In this document: positions 16,852-24,488 of the stretch, in pieces
Layout: every line of letters begins with the position of its first letter
Numbering within the stretch: the first letter of the stretch is position 1
Assembly: GCF_028682475.1 (NCBI RefSeq)
Contig: NZ_JANHLE010000014.1
Span: 62,001-126,000, forward strand
Reading direction: 5' to 3'
Length of the DNA: 64,000 nt
Origin: Pseudomonas putida
Lineage (GTDB): Bacteria > Pseudomonadota > Gammaproteobacteria > Pseudomonadales > Pseudomonadaceae
Notes under the pieces: generated by a model
What the model saw: the letters and a program-made list of their open reading frames with translations, nothing else
Databases searched by the model: none
Told to the model about the DNA's origin: nothing
Made by a program: the position numbers and the translations under genes

Positions 16852-19293
16852 TTACTTGCCGGGCACCAGGGTCAGACGCTTGCTGCCGTAGGCGCGGTCG
16901 AAGTTTTGCGCTTGCAGCGGCAAACTCATGTAACGGCCCTTGAACCAGGCATCCAGGCCATCGGCAAAGTGCGGGCTGGCCGGGTTGCCGGACTGGCCGC
17001 TGCTGCTCTGCAGTTGCAGCGGTTCGATCTGGCCGAAATCCACCACCATGCGCAGCGACGGCGCCAGTTGGGCGTTGAAATCCTTGCCCCAGGCATAGGG
17101 CGCAAGGTTCAGGGTGCTGTGGTCGCCACCGCTGGCCTGCGGGCTACGGCTGACGGCATCACCCAGACCATGGAAGGTCAGTGTCGGCCAGCGGTACTGG
17201 TGCAGCTTGCCCCATTGCCAGGCGCGACGGTCATTGCCCAGTTGCGCTTCACCGGCCGTGATCGCGGCGGCCAGGCTACGGGCAAGGATCGCGGGTTTGT
17301 CCTCTTGCTGCGCGGTGCGCTGGTCATTCCAGAACGGGCTGTCTTCACGGCCGAGCAAATGATCGGCCTGGGCCGAGTAAGACAACCGCGCATTAGCGAC
17401 GAAGGCCTGCCAGGTCGCCGAAGTCTCCGGGCCGAGCTCATCGAGGAAGGTCTGTTTCGCGCTTTCCTGCAAAAACAGTTCATACAGGGCGGCGTCGGCC
17501 GAGGTGGTGCTCAGGCGACCATCGAAGGCCATCAGGCGGGTATAGGCTTCACGGGCCTTGCTGCGCTGATCGCCGGGCAAGGCGTCGATCGCCTGTTTCA
17601 GCGGCTGCGCCATGCCGGGTGCTTCGAACATCTGCTTGAGCTTGGCGGCGAACAGGGTGGTCTGGTCGTTTTGCATGGTGATCAGGCTGCGGCTGTCATG
17701 CTTGCCGTTGGCGGCCAGCTGCCCCAGGCGTTCGGCGCGCTCCGGGTAGTACCAGCTGTTGGACAACTGCATGCCGTAACCTTTGGGCACGCTGCGCTGG
17801 TTGGCGTTGCCAAGCCAGCCCTGGGGTGGGTCCTGGTCGTAAGGGTGGAGCATCGGGTCGGCGTAGCCATCCCAGTCGTAGCGCCCGTCCCAGCCCGGCG
17901 AAGGCAGCAGCCCCTGGCCTTCGCGACGGTTGGGGAAGCGGCCGCTCACTTGCCAGCCGATGTTGCTGGCGTCGGCGAAGACGAAGTTCAGCGCTGCGGC
18001 GCCGATTTCACGGGTGTTGTCGAAGGCACGCTCGACGTTCTGCGCCCGTGACAGGTTGAAGAATGCATCCAGGCTCTGGTCGCCCTTGAGCTGGGGCAGT
18101 TGCAGGGCCAGGCCCAGGCTGGCGTTCTGTGCCTGGCCGAGCAGCGTGCCATGGCGGGTGTCGTACAGGGTTTCGCGCCGTGGGCGCTGGCCCTTGATGA
18201 AGAAGGTTTCGTTGCGCGCCAGGGCTGGCAGCCATTTACCGTCAGCCTGGTACATCAGGCGGCTGCCTTCGCGTTTGAGGCGTTCCAGGTACAGGTCCTG
18301 GTTGTCGGCCATGACCGCGCTGGCACTCCAGGCCAGCTTGCCGTTATAGCCGGAAAGCAGCAGTGGCAAGCCGGCAATGGTCACGCCGGCGGCCTGGTAT
18401 TTAGGCGCGCGGATCTGCACCGGCGTCATTGCCCAGGCGCCCAGGGTGTCGCTGGCCAGCAGGCTCTTGCCGCTACGGCTGCGTTGCGGGGCAATCGCCC
18501 AGTTGCTGGAACCGGCCGCACCCAACAGGTTAAGGGCGGCCAACTGTTCGCTGGCGGCGCTCAGCGGCGCCAGCCCGGCCAGCGCGTTGCCCAGGCTCAG
18601 GCCTTTGAGCTTGTCGGCTTCAGCCGTGGGCAAGGGTTCGTCAGGGTAGCTGGGCAACAGCCACGGCAGTTTGTCGCTGCCGACTTTCTGCGCCAGGGTC
18701 AAAGCGGCAAGCTCTTCCTGCAGGTTGACCGACTGGCTGAAGTTGTACAGGCAGAAGATCAGTGCCGAGTCTTCAGGCTTCCAGTATTCCGGGCGGTAGC
18801 CGCTTTGCGCCAATGGCGCCGGGAGGCGGTCGCGGTAACGGAACAGGTAGGCGTTGACGCCACGGGCATAGACTTCAAAGAAGCGCTTGAGCCGTGGAGA
18901 TGAGTCGGCATAGAGCTGGTTGGCAGTCTGTTTGAGGTTGGCGCCGCGCATCAGTCGGTCGACTTCCAGTACATCCGGGCCGGCAATCTCGGCCAGACGG
19001 CCCTGGGCCAGCAAGCGCATGCCGACCATTTGCCCGATGCGGTCACCGGCATGTACATAGCCGAGCGCGAACAGTGCGTCGTGGAAGTTGCTGCTTTCGA
19101 TCAACGGCATGCCCAGGGCATTGCGTCGCACCGAGACGTTTTGCGCCAGGCCTTTAAGGGGTTGTACGCCACTGGTCGGTGGCACGCTGTCGCGATAGCC
19201 GCCCATCTGGCAGCCGCCCAGGGCAAGCATGCCGAACATCGCTGCGGCTACGCCGAACCGGGGGAGAAAAGGGGGGAAGGCTGGCGCGGCCAT
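16852..19293 (-). CDS. quiP: QuiP-like acyl-homoserine lactone acylase (penicillin acylase family)
   Basis: An 813-residue Ntn-hydrolase precursor that removes the acyl chain of long-chain N-acyl-homoserine lactones in characterised relatives. The N-terminus has a lipoprotein-like signal (LALGGC, Cys28). The alpha chain is followed by the autoprocessing site [12 protein letters not shown], giving the nucleophile Ser262. The stretch [13 protein letters not shown] and the region [18 protein letters not shown] match P. aeruginosa QuiP (PA1032) closely from memory. The gene is monocistronic or follows the SEC-C cluster. It could allow quorum-signal turnover or use of the signals as carbon source. 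No luxI/luxR pair is visible in the window. Confidence 0.88.
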   Translation of the reverse strand: MAAPAFPPFLPRFGVAAAMFGMLALGGCQMGGYRDSVPPTSGVQPLKGLAQNVSVRRNALGMPLIESSNFHDALFALGYVHAGDRIGQMVGMRLLAQGRLAEIAGPDVLEVDRLMRGANLKQTANQLYADSSPRLKRFFEVYARGVNAYLFRYRDRLPAPLAQSGYRPEYWKPEDSALIFCLYNFSQSVNLQEELAALTLAQKVGSDKLPWLLPSYPDEPLPTAEADKLKGLSLGNALAGLAPLSAASEQLAALNLLGAAGSSNWAIAPQRSRSGKSLLASDTLGAWAMTPVQIRAPKYQAAGVTIAGLPLLLSGYNGKLAWSASAVMADNQDLYLERLKREGSRLMYQADGKWLPALARNETFFIKGQRPRRETLYDTRHGTLLGQAQNASLGLALQLPQLKGDQSLDAFFNLSRAQNVERAFDNTREIGAAALNFVFADASNIGWQVSGRFPNRREGQGLLPSPGWDGRYDWDGYADPMLHPYDQDPPQGWLGNANQRSVPKGYGMQLSNSWYYPERAERLGQLAANGKHDSRSLITMQNDQTTLFAAKLKQMFEAPGMAQPLKQAIDALPGDQRSKAREAYTRLMAFDGRLSTTSADAALYELFLQESAKQTFLDELGPETSATWQAFVANARLSYSAQADHLLGREDSPFWNDQRTAQQEDKPAILARSLAAAITAGEAQLGNDRRAWQWGKLHQYRWPTLTFHGLGDAVSRSPQASGGDHSTLNLAPYAWGKDFNAQLAPSLRMVVDFGQIEPLQLQSSSGQSGNPASPHFADGLDAWFKGRYMSLPLQAQNFDRAYGSKRLTLVPGK

Positions 19294-19403
19294 GGTCGGG
19301 CTCCTGCAGGGCGTGGCGTCTAAAAGGCGCTACGTTAGTGAGCCCGACCACGCCATGCAAGCGGGGCACAGCCTTTATTTTTCAGGCTGTTCAAAGGCCA
19401 CTA

Positions 19404-19604
19404 TCAGGCCCCGTGGCACTTCTTGAACTTCTTGTTGCTGCCGCATGGGCACGGGTCGTTGCGGCCGACGTCCTTCAGGGCGTTGCGCACCGGCTCCTGG
19501 TGGCCGTGGTTGCAGTGCGGACCGTGAACATGGCCGTGGTCATGGTCGTGATGATCATGCTCGTGGTTGCAGTCGGGGCCATGGACATGGGGTTGCTGGG
19601 TCAT
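19404..19604 (-). CDS. His-rich SEC-C motif protein
   Basis: A 66-residue protein. The first 35 residues are histidine-rich with two HGPxCNH units ([29 protein letters not shown]). The C-terminal 20 residues are a complete SEC-C zinc motif ([15 protein letters not shown]), as found at the C-terminus of SecA. It probably binds Zn or other transition metals. It stands 6 bases downstream of the LEA-type lipoprotein gene on the same strand, so they form an operon with the YchJ-like gene. Function is unknown. Confidence 0.85.
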   Translation of the reverse strand: MTQQPHVHGPDCNHEHDHHDHDHGHVHGPHCNHGHQEPVRNALKDVGRNDPCPCGSNKKFKKCHGA

Positions 19605-19610
19605 TGCGGG

Positions 19611-20081
19611 TTACTCCGGTAAAAGATCGCCGGGAATTATCTCACCACTACGCGATAAGTGCAGTTCACGGGCGAAGAATAATCCGCTGCTGAGCTCGCC
19701 ATCGAGGCGATAGCGCAAGGGCAGGGTGGTGTTTTTAAGCATTTTCGCCAGCGGTTTGACCTGTTTCCACAGGTTGGTGCGCACAGGGATCTTGAAGGTT
19801 CGACGGGCGTGTGCGCCGACACTGCGCCACAGGTCTTCGTCGCCCTCGACCAGCAACAGATCGTTCAGGTGCACGGTGTAACTCAGGTAGCGGATGAACA
19901 GGCGTTCGTCGTTGGGGTTATCGACGCGTATATGAAGGACGAACTCCTGCTCCAGCAGGTGCATCTTGACCGCTTCGACCTTGACCAGGCGAACCTCGGG
20001 ATCGCGGTAGTCACTGTCCAGCCAACTGGCACACCCGGTCAGTTGCAGTATCAGAAAGCTGAGTAGCAACAGACGGGTCAT
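19611..20081 (-). CDS. LEA-type-2 domain lipoprotein
   Basis: A 156-residue predicted lipoprotein. The signal and lipobox are in MTRLLLLSFLILQLTGC (Cys17). The body is a WHy/LEA14-like beta-sandwich, seen from the HIRVDNPNDERLFIRYLSYTVHLNDLLLVEG stretch. The start was put at this ATG because it begins the signal peptide. The longer open frame overlaps the upstream ychJ-like gene in another reading frame. LEA_2 proteins of Gram-negative bacteria are often outer-membrane or periplasmic stress-linked proteins. No specific role can be given. Confidence 0.85.
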   Translation of the reverse strand: MTRLLLLSFLILQLTGCASWLDSDYRDPEVRLVKVEAVKMHLLEQEFVLHIRVDNPNDERLFIRYLSYTVHLNDLLLVEGDEDLWRSVGAHARRTFKIPVRTNLWKQVKPLAKMLKNTTLPLRYRLDGELSSGLFFARELHLSRSGEIIPGDLLPE

Positions 20082-20086
20082 TGGCG

Positions 20087-20563
20087 TTAGCTCCCTAGGT
20101 AACTGGCACAGCACTTCTTGAATTTGAGCCCGCTGGCGCAAGGGCAGGCATCGTTGCGCCCGGCCTTGAGGCCGACTGTCGGGTCGATGAAATACCAACG
20201 CCCGTCATTCTGCACAAAGGCCGAACGCTCGCGATGGCTATGTTCGCCATCATTATCGTGCCAGCGGGCAGTGAAGGTGACGAAAGCGTGCTCGGGCTTG
20301 CCGCCGAATACTTCGGCCCCTTCCACTTCCAGGCCCAGCCAGGTGCTTTGCGCGCTCCAGGCGGCAATCGCGGCGCGGTCAAGGCCGGCCTGCTGCGCGG
20401 GCAGGGTGGTGTTCACCAGGTAATCGATCAGCCCCAGCACGTAGGCGCTGTAGCGCGAACGCATTAACGTCTGCGCATCAGGGGCCGGATGCCCGGCGTG
20501 ATAGTGTCCGCAACAGGCGTCAAGCAGATTACCGCTGCCGCAGGGACAAACCGACACACTCAT
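20087..20563 (-). CDS. YchJ-like protein with two SEC-C motifs
   Basis: A 158-residue protein with a SEC-C zinc motif at each end ([17 protein letters not shown] at the N-terminus; [13 protein letters not shown] at the C-terminus) around a central NTF2-like YchJ domain ([21 protein letters not shown]). The start chosen begins exactly at the N-terminal SEC-C motif. The function of YchJ is not known. It overlaps nothing and is 5 bases from both neighbours, consistent with an operon 20568-21062 / ychJ / LEA lipoprotein / SEC-C protein. Confidence 0.88.
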   Translation of the reverse strand: MSVSVCPCGSGNLLDACCGHYHAGHPAPDAQTLMRSRYSAYVLGLIDYLVNTTLPAQQAGLDRAAIAAWSAQSTWLGLEVEGAEVFGGKPEHAFVTFTARWHDNDGEHSHRERSAFVQNDGRWYFIDPTVGLKAGRNDACPCASGLKFKKCCASYLGS

Positions 20564-20567
20564 TGTT

Positions 20568-21062
20568 TCACCACCAGTACTTGCCAAAATTTTGCGGGTT
20601 GGCCCAGAACTTGGCATTGAGCCAGTCCGGGACCTGTTTGTATTCACGTAGATCATAGGTGAACAGGCTCAGTACCTGGTCATTACGCTGAAACTTTTCG
20701 TTGGCTTGCAGGGCCAGGGCGAAGAAATCGGTGTCTTGCCAGCCGCAGGCACTCAGGTCGGCCAGCACTGCCAAACGGCTGGCATTGAGGTTGCGGATGC
20801 CACCCAACAACTGCAGGCCATCGCGCTTGGGCAGGTGCTCCAGGCAATCGACCAGCAAGGCTAGGTCAAAGCGCTGAGCGGCCAGATCCTTAGGTAAAGG
20901 TCCCGGTTCGGTCTGGGCAATCTGCACGTGCGGGTGTGCCTGGACAAAGGCCTCCAACGCCGGAAAACGCGTGCCGACCAGTAATAAACGTTGCGGTGAA
21001 TGGTGTTCAAGCAGCGCCGCCAGGGCTTGCTGCGGGGTTCGTTGGGAAAATCCGTCAATCAT
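20568..21062 (-). CDS. DUF6231-like protein (methyltransferase-like fold suspected)
   Basis: A 164-residue cytoplasmic protein. The N-terminal half has a Rossmann-like pattern ([24 protein letters not shown], then [13 protein letters not shown]) reminiscent of truncated SAM-dependent methyltransferases, including a DxxEHL after strand 4. The glycine-rich SAM loop is reduced to VGTR. I recall it as the pseudomonad family DUF6231. It is the first gene of the four-gene minus-strand cluster with two SEC-C proteins. Activity is not demonstrated. Confidence 0.7.
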   Translation of the reverse strand: MIDGFSQRTPQQALAALLEHHSPQRLLLVGTRFPALEAFVQAHPHVQIAQTEPGPLPKDLAAQRFDLALLVDCLEHLPKRDGLQLLGGIRNLNASRLAVLADLSACGWQDTDFFALALQANEKFQRNDQVLSLFTYDLREYKQVPDWLNAKFWANPQNFGKYWW

Positions 21063-21165
21063 CGGGAATCCTCGGTCAGATGCGTCAAGACTAACGATCT
21101 CGGGCCGTCAGGCATAGTGGCTGACAGCCGCATCATGGCTTATTGCTGGCGGAGTCGGTTTGCGC

Positions 21166-21200
21166 GGTCTTTACTCCCATAGCATCGGTTTTAAACCGAT
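21166..21200 (+). promoter_or_regulatory. Leader of the first OmpA-like gene: shared 12-mer plus palindrome
   Basis: The 12-mer GGTCTTTACTCC (21166-21177) is followed by the perfect palindrome ATCGGTTT-T-AAACCGAT (21184-21200). The 12-mer lies 57 bases upstream of the ATG and recurs in front of the second gene. This suggests a shared promoter or leader element. Confidence 0.5.
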
Positions 21201-21222
21201 TCCCCCTAGGAGACGCAACAAA

Positions 21223-21912
21223 ATGAGCATAGTACGCACAGCATTACCTCTGGTTCTGCTAACCAGCGTCTTAACTGGTTGCGCAGGTTTGCAAAAAACT
21301 GACTGGCCGATATGTGCTGCCGTCGGGGGTGTAGGCGGCGCGGGGCTGGGCGCCATAGAAAGTTCGAGCTGGGCTGGCTGGGGCGCATTGCTTGGCGCCG
21401 GTTTGGCGGCAGGCTACTGCTGGGCCCACGGCGATGGCGACGAAGATGGTGACGGCGTACCGGACAGCCGTGACAAATGCCCGGGTACCCCGCGTGGCGT
21501 TCAGGTCGATGCCAATGGCTGCCCACCTGCGCCGGCAGTGGTCGAAGAAGCGGTCGTGGTCAAGGAAGAGGTCATCGTCATTCGCGACGTGCACTTCGAG
21601 TTCGACTCTGCCAGGTTGACGCCAGCCGACAAGGAACGCCTGAACACCATCGCGACCCGCCTGAAAAACGAGGCACCGACTGCCAGACTGAGTGTCACCG
21701 GACACACTGACAGCGTCGGCCGCGATGCCTATAACCAGAAACTCTCGGAGCAACGTGCCCATTCGGTTACCGACTACCTGGTCAGCAGCGGAGTGCCGCA
21801 AGCCAGCTTCGTCTCGGTCCAGGGCGCAGGCGAGTCGCGGCCGGAAGCCGACAATGCGACCGCTGAAGGGCGGGCAATGAACCGCCGTGTGGAGATTCGT
21901 ATCCAGCGCTGA
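21223..21912 (+). CDS. OmpA-family peptidoglycan-binding lipoprotein (copy 1)
   Basis: A 229-residue predicted outer-membrane lipoprotein. The signal ends at the lipobox LTGC (Cys19). A glycine-rich membrane-like segment (residues 31-70) is followed by a calcium-binding TSP3-like acidic repeat (DGDEDGDGVPDSRDKCPGTP). The C-terminal OmpA domain (about 115-229) contains GHTDSVGRDAYNQKLSEQRA and NRRVEIRI. The start has an AGGAG site. It is followed by a paralogue 90 bases downstream with the same architecture, so this is a tandem duplication. It probably tethers the outer membrane to peptidoglycan. Confidence 0.92.
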   Translation: MSIVRTALPLVLLTSVLTGCAGLQKTDWPICAAVGGVGGAGLGAIESSSWAGWGALLGAGLAAGYCWAHGDGDEDGDGVPDSRDKCPGTPRGVQVDANGCPPAPAVVEEAVVVKEEVIVIRDVHFEFDSARLTPADKERLNTIATRLKNEAPTARLSVTGHTDSVGRDAYNQKLSEQRAHSVTDYLVSSGVPQASFVSVQGAGESRPEADNATAEGRAMNRRVEIRIQR

Positions 21913-21950
21913 AGCGCAACCGGCCTGCGGCTTGAGAAGTGCCGCCGGTC

Positions 21951-21994
21951 GGTCTTTACTCCTGTGTGACCGGTAGACGCCGGTGACACAGGAG
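21951..21994 (+). promoter_or_regulatory. Leader of the second OmpA-like gene: shared 12-mer plus hairpin reaching the ribosome site
   Basis: GGTCTTTACTCC (21951-21962) recurs exactly, 52 bases before the ATG. It runs into a 13-bp stem with one mismatch (CCTGTGTGACCGG, 21961-21973; CCGGTGACACAGG, 21980-21992). The distal arm overlaps the AGGAG ribosome site (21990-21994), so folding could reduce translation. Confidence 0.5.
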
Positions 21995-22002
21995 CAATTC
22001 CC

Positions 22003-22713
22003 ATGAGTGTTTTCTCCAAGGCCGCAGTACCGGTGCTGGTGACTGCAAGCCTGCTCTCCGGCTGCGCCACCCACAGCGATGGCAGCGCACCACTCAATCA
22101 AAGGACATGGCCAGTCTGCAGCCTGCTGGGTGGTTTGGTGGGCGGTGGACTGGGGGCTATCGAAAGTTCTGCCTGGGCAGCCGGTGGCGGTGTTGCCGGG
22201 GCCATTGCCGGCGGCCTGATCTGCTATGCCCAGGACGGCGACGAGGACGAAGATGGCGTGTTCGATCGCCGCGATCGTTGCCCTGATACGCCGGCCAACA
22301 CCCCGGTCAGCCACACCGGTTGCCCGCTCCCGCAGTATCCGGTCACTGACAAGGCAGCGCCCGAACCTGAGGTCATCACCCTCAATGATCAGGGTTCGGT
22401 GATGTTCGCCTATGACTCCGCCGAACTGACCAGCAGCGCCCACAGCCAGTTGCAGGGGCTGATGAGCAAGCTCGATGCGCCCGGCGTGAGCAGCGTCAAG
22501 GTGATCGGTCATACCGATAGCCAGGGCGCGGATGACTATAACCAGACGCTTTCCGAGCGGCGCGCCAGCAGCGTCGCCGAGTACCTGATCAGCCAGGGTC
22601 TGGCAGCGTCGAAAGTGACCAGTGAGGGCCGTGGTGAAAGTGAACCGATTGCCGACAATGAGACTGAGGCCGGGCGCGCGCAGAACCGCCGGGTAGAACT
22701 GCACCTCAATTGA
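22003..22713 (+). CDS. OmpA-family peptidoglycan-binding lipoprotein (copy 2)
   Basis: A 236-residue paralogue of the preceding gene. The lipobox is LLSGC (Cys20). A glycine-rich segment (GGLVGGGLGAIESSAWAAGG) shares the GAIESS core with copy 1, followed by the acidic TSP3-like repeat (DGDEDEDGVFDRRDRCPDTP) and an OmpA C-terminal domain with GHTDSQGADDYNQTLSERRA and NRRVELHL. Periplasmic peptidoglycan binding is expected. The leader holds a hairpin overlapping the ribosome site, which copy 1 lacks, so the two may be expressed at different levels. Confidence 0.92.
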   Translation: MSVFSKAAVPVLVTASLLSGCATHSDGSAPLNQRTWPVCSLLGGLVGGGLGAIESSAWAAGGGVAGAIAGGLICYAQDGDEDEDGVFDRRDRCPDTPANTPVSHTGCPLPQYPVTDKAAPEPEVITLNDQGSVMFAYDSAELTSSAHSQLQGLMSKLDAPGVSSVKVIGHTDSQGADDYNQTLSERRASSVAEYLISQGLAASKVTSEGRGESEPIADNETEAGRAQNRRVELHLN

Positions 22714-22807
22714 TCCTGCCTCTGGTGCGCGGCGGTAGCAGCCGTTACTGTTGCAGGCGATGTCAGTTGCTTGGCATCGCCTAAAAAAATAACAGCAGGG
22801 GGCGCGT

Positions 22808-23083
22808 ATGAAGGGCTTACTGGGGCTGGGCAAAGCCCTGACGGTAGTGTTCTGGTGGGTGGTGCTGGTGAATCTGCTGATTCCCCAGGAATTTCCCTTC
22901 AATCGATTGATCAGCCTTACCGGCGCTACGTTGCTCGGACTGCATCTGCTGGAAGTGCTGTTTTTCAATGGCAGCCTGCGTGGGCGCAGCCATCGCTGGT
23001 TTGACCGCTTGCAAATCCTGCTGGTCGGTATCTTTCATGTCCTATCGATTCCGGCGCCCCGTCAGGAGACTAAGCATGCGTAA
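22808..23083 (+). CDS. DUF1145 small membrane protein
   Basis: A 91-residue inner-membrane protein with two or three hydrophobic helices (LTVVFWWVVLVNLLIP; LTGATLLGLHLLEVLFF; ILLVGIFHVLSI). It matches the DUF1145 family in size and in the N-terminal KALTVVFWWVVLVNLL pattern. Function is unknown. Its last 8 bases overlap the start of the collagen-like gene, so the two are likely co-translated. Confidence 0.85.
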   Translation: MKGLLGLGKALTVVFWWVVLVNLLIPQEFPFNRLISLTGATLLGLHLLEVLFFNGSLRGRSHRWFDRLQILLVGIFHVLSIPAPRQETKHA

Positions 23084-23834
23084 GTTGGTGTTGTTGGCCG
23101 CGCTGTTCAGCCCCTTGGCGCTGGCGCAGTCGATCAGTGTCGCGCCGCACTCGGTGCTGCGTTTGCCGAATAAATCCAGTGTTGTGCACCTGCAACGTCT
23201 GCATGTGGCCGATTCCGCAACGCTGCTGTTGCCGGCTAGCCTGGTCGAGCTGAAAGTGGACGAGCTGCAGTTGGGGCAGGAGGCACGTATCGCCATTGCG
23301 CCGGCCGAGAGCACGTTGCGGGTTGAAGTGACGCGGGCACAGCTGAGCGAAGGCAGCCAGATCGCCGCGCGTGGCGCTCCGGGGACGTATGAACGGGTGG
23401 CGCTGGCCGGGCGCAATCTTGATCTGCAGATGCATGCCGTGCAGGCGCCGTTGCTGGCGATCGATGCCCGCGGAGGCGCTGGGGCGCCGGGATACGTCGG
23501 GCTTGACGGGGCCAACGGCAAGGCTGGCGGCTGCACCTGGGGCCAGGCAAGCCGTGGTGCCAATGGTGACAACGGTGGCGATGGTCATGACGGTGCGGCC
23601 GGCGGTCGGGTACGTCTGGCGCTGCCGGCGGACTTTCCCGCAGAACGCATCAAGGTCCAGCTCGACGGCGGGGCGCCAGGTGTAGCGGGTGCTGCGGGCA
23701 AGCCGGGAGCCGGGGGCGCGAGCAAGGGTTGCCTGGTCTATCGTACAGCCGCCGGGGCACCCGGGAAGCCAGGGGTTGACGGTCAGCCAGGACTGGCGGG
23801 CAATGCCGGCGAGTTGATCCTGCAGCGTTTGTAA
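23076..23834 (+). CDS. Exported collagen-like Gly-rich protein
   Basis: A 252-residue protein with signal peptide (residues 1-18, cleavage after LALA). The N-terminal 120 residues look beta-rich. Two collagen-like Gly-X-X blocks follow, about residues 128-170 (GYVGLDGANGKAGG; GANGDNGGDGHDG) and about 200-245 (GAPGVAGAAGKPGAGG; GAPGKPGVDGQPGLAG). Cysteines lie next to both blocks. The start overlaps the DUF1145 gene and has an AGGAG site. It is probably periplasmic or surface-located. Bacterial collagen-like proteins often form trimers, but that is not shown here. Confidence 0.82.
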   Translation: MRKLVLLAALFSPLALAQSISVAPHSVLRLPNKSSVVHLQRLHVADSATLLLPASLVELKVDELQLGQEARIAIAPAESTLRVEVTRAQLSEGSQIAARGAPGTYERVALAGRNLDLQMHAVQAPLLAIDARGGAGAPGYVGLDGANGKAGGCTWGQASRGANGDNGGDGHDGAAGGRVRLALPADFPAERIKVQLDGGAPGVAGAAGKPGAGGASKGCLVYRTAAGAPGKPGVDGQPGLAGNAGELILQRL

Positions 23835-23845
23835 GTGTAATGGTC

Positions 23846-23918
23846 GGTGGGAGCGGGCTTGCCCCGCGATTGCAGTGTTTCAGCCACATCGCATCGCGGG
23901 TCAAGCCCGCTCCCACCG
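23846..23918. repeat. Paired REP element (CGCGGG type)
   Basis: Inverted units GGTGGGAGCGGGCTTGCCCCGCGAT and ATCGCGGGTCAAGCCCGCTCCCACC lie between the convergent collagen-like and CopD-like genes. Confidence 0.9.
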
Positions 23919-23926
23919 AATAGGCG

Positions 23927-24391
23927 TTACATCGGCAGGCGCGTACTCGCCACCAACACCACTGCAATACCGAGTAGCAAGTTGATCCCTACCAAACGGC
24001 GAATCTTGCCCAGCACCGCCGCGCCCGTCGGCCAGTCTTGCGCCTGCACCGCTTTACGCAGCTCCGGCAGCAGCAAGGACTGGACACGAATGAACAACGC
24101 AATCATCGCAATCGCCCCACCCATCATCACCTGCACATAACGTGGCGCTGCGTCGAAGCCGGCAAAACGCAGGTGCAGCATGGCGATACCGCTGATCGCC
24201 AGGACCGCGATCGCTACCCAGACCCAGACGAAAAAACGCTGAAACACTTCTACCCAGAGGCGCAGACGGTCAGGCCCCTGAAGGGCTGCAACCGCCGCAG
24301 GCCGCAGGATCAGCCAGGCGAAGAACATCCCGCCGACCCATACCAGGGCGGCCAGGACGTGCAGGCTATAAGGAAGGGCAAAGGCGTTCAT
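23927..24391 (-). CDS. CopD-like integral membrane protein
   Basis: A 154-residue protein with four predicted membrane helices (YSLHVLAALVWVGGMFFAWLIL; FVWVWVAIAVLAISGIAML; VMMGGAIAMIALFI; LVGINLLLGIAVVLVAS). It starts H-x-LAALVWVGGMFF, typical of the CopD/YCNJ-type domain, with conserved histidines in helix 1 and near HLRF. CopD proteins handle copper, but many family members have no tested role and no copC gene is adjacent. The ATG follows a GGAG site. Longer in-frame starts lie upstream without support. Confidence 0.75.
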   Translation of the reverse strand: MNAFALPYSLHVLAALVWVGGMFFAWLILRPAAVAALQGPDRLRLWVEVFQRFFVWVWVAIAVLAISGIAMLHLRFAGFDAAPRYVQVMMGGAIAMIALFIRVQSLLLPELRKAVQAQDWPTGAAVLGKIRRLVGINLLLGIAVVLVASTRLPM

Positions 24392-24488
24392 CAGGATCTC
24401 CATTCGGCGCAAAGGGCAATAGCGGGGTATGATAGCGACCCAATCGAAACACTGAAAATTTATCCAGCCCTTCGGGCGCCCCGACACC

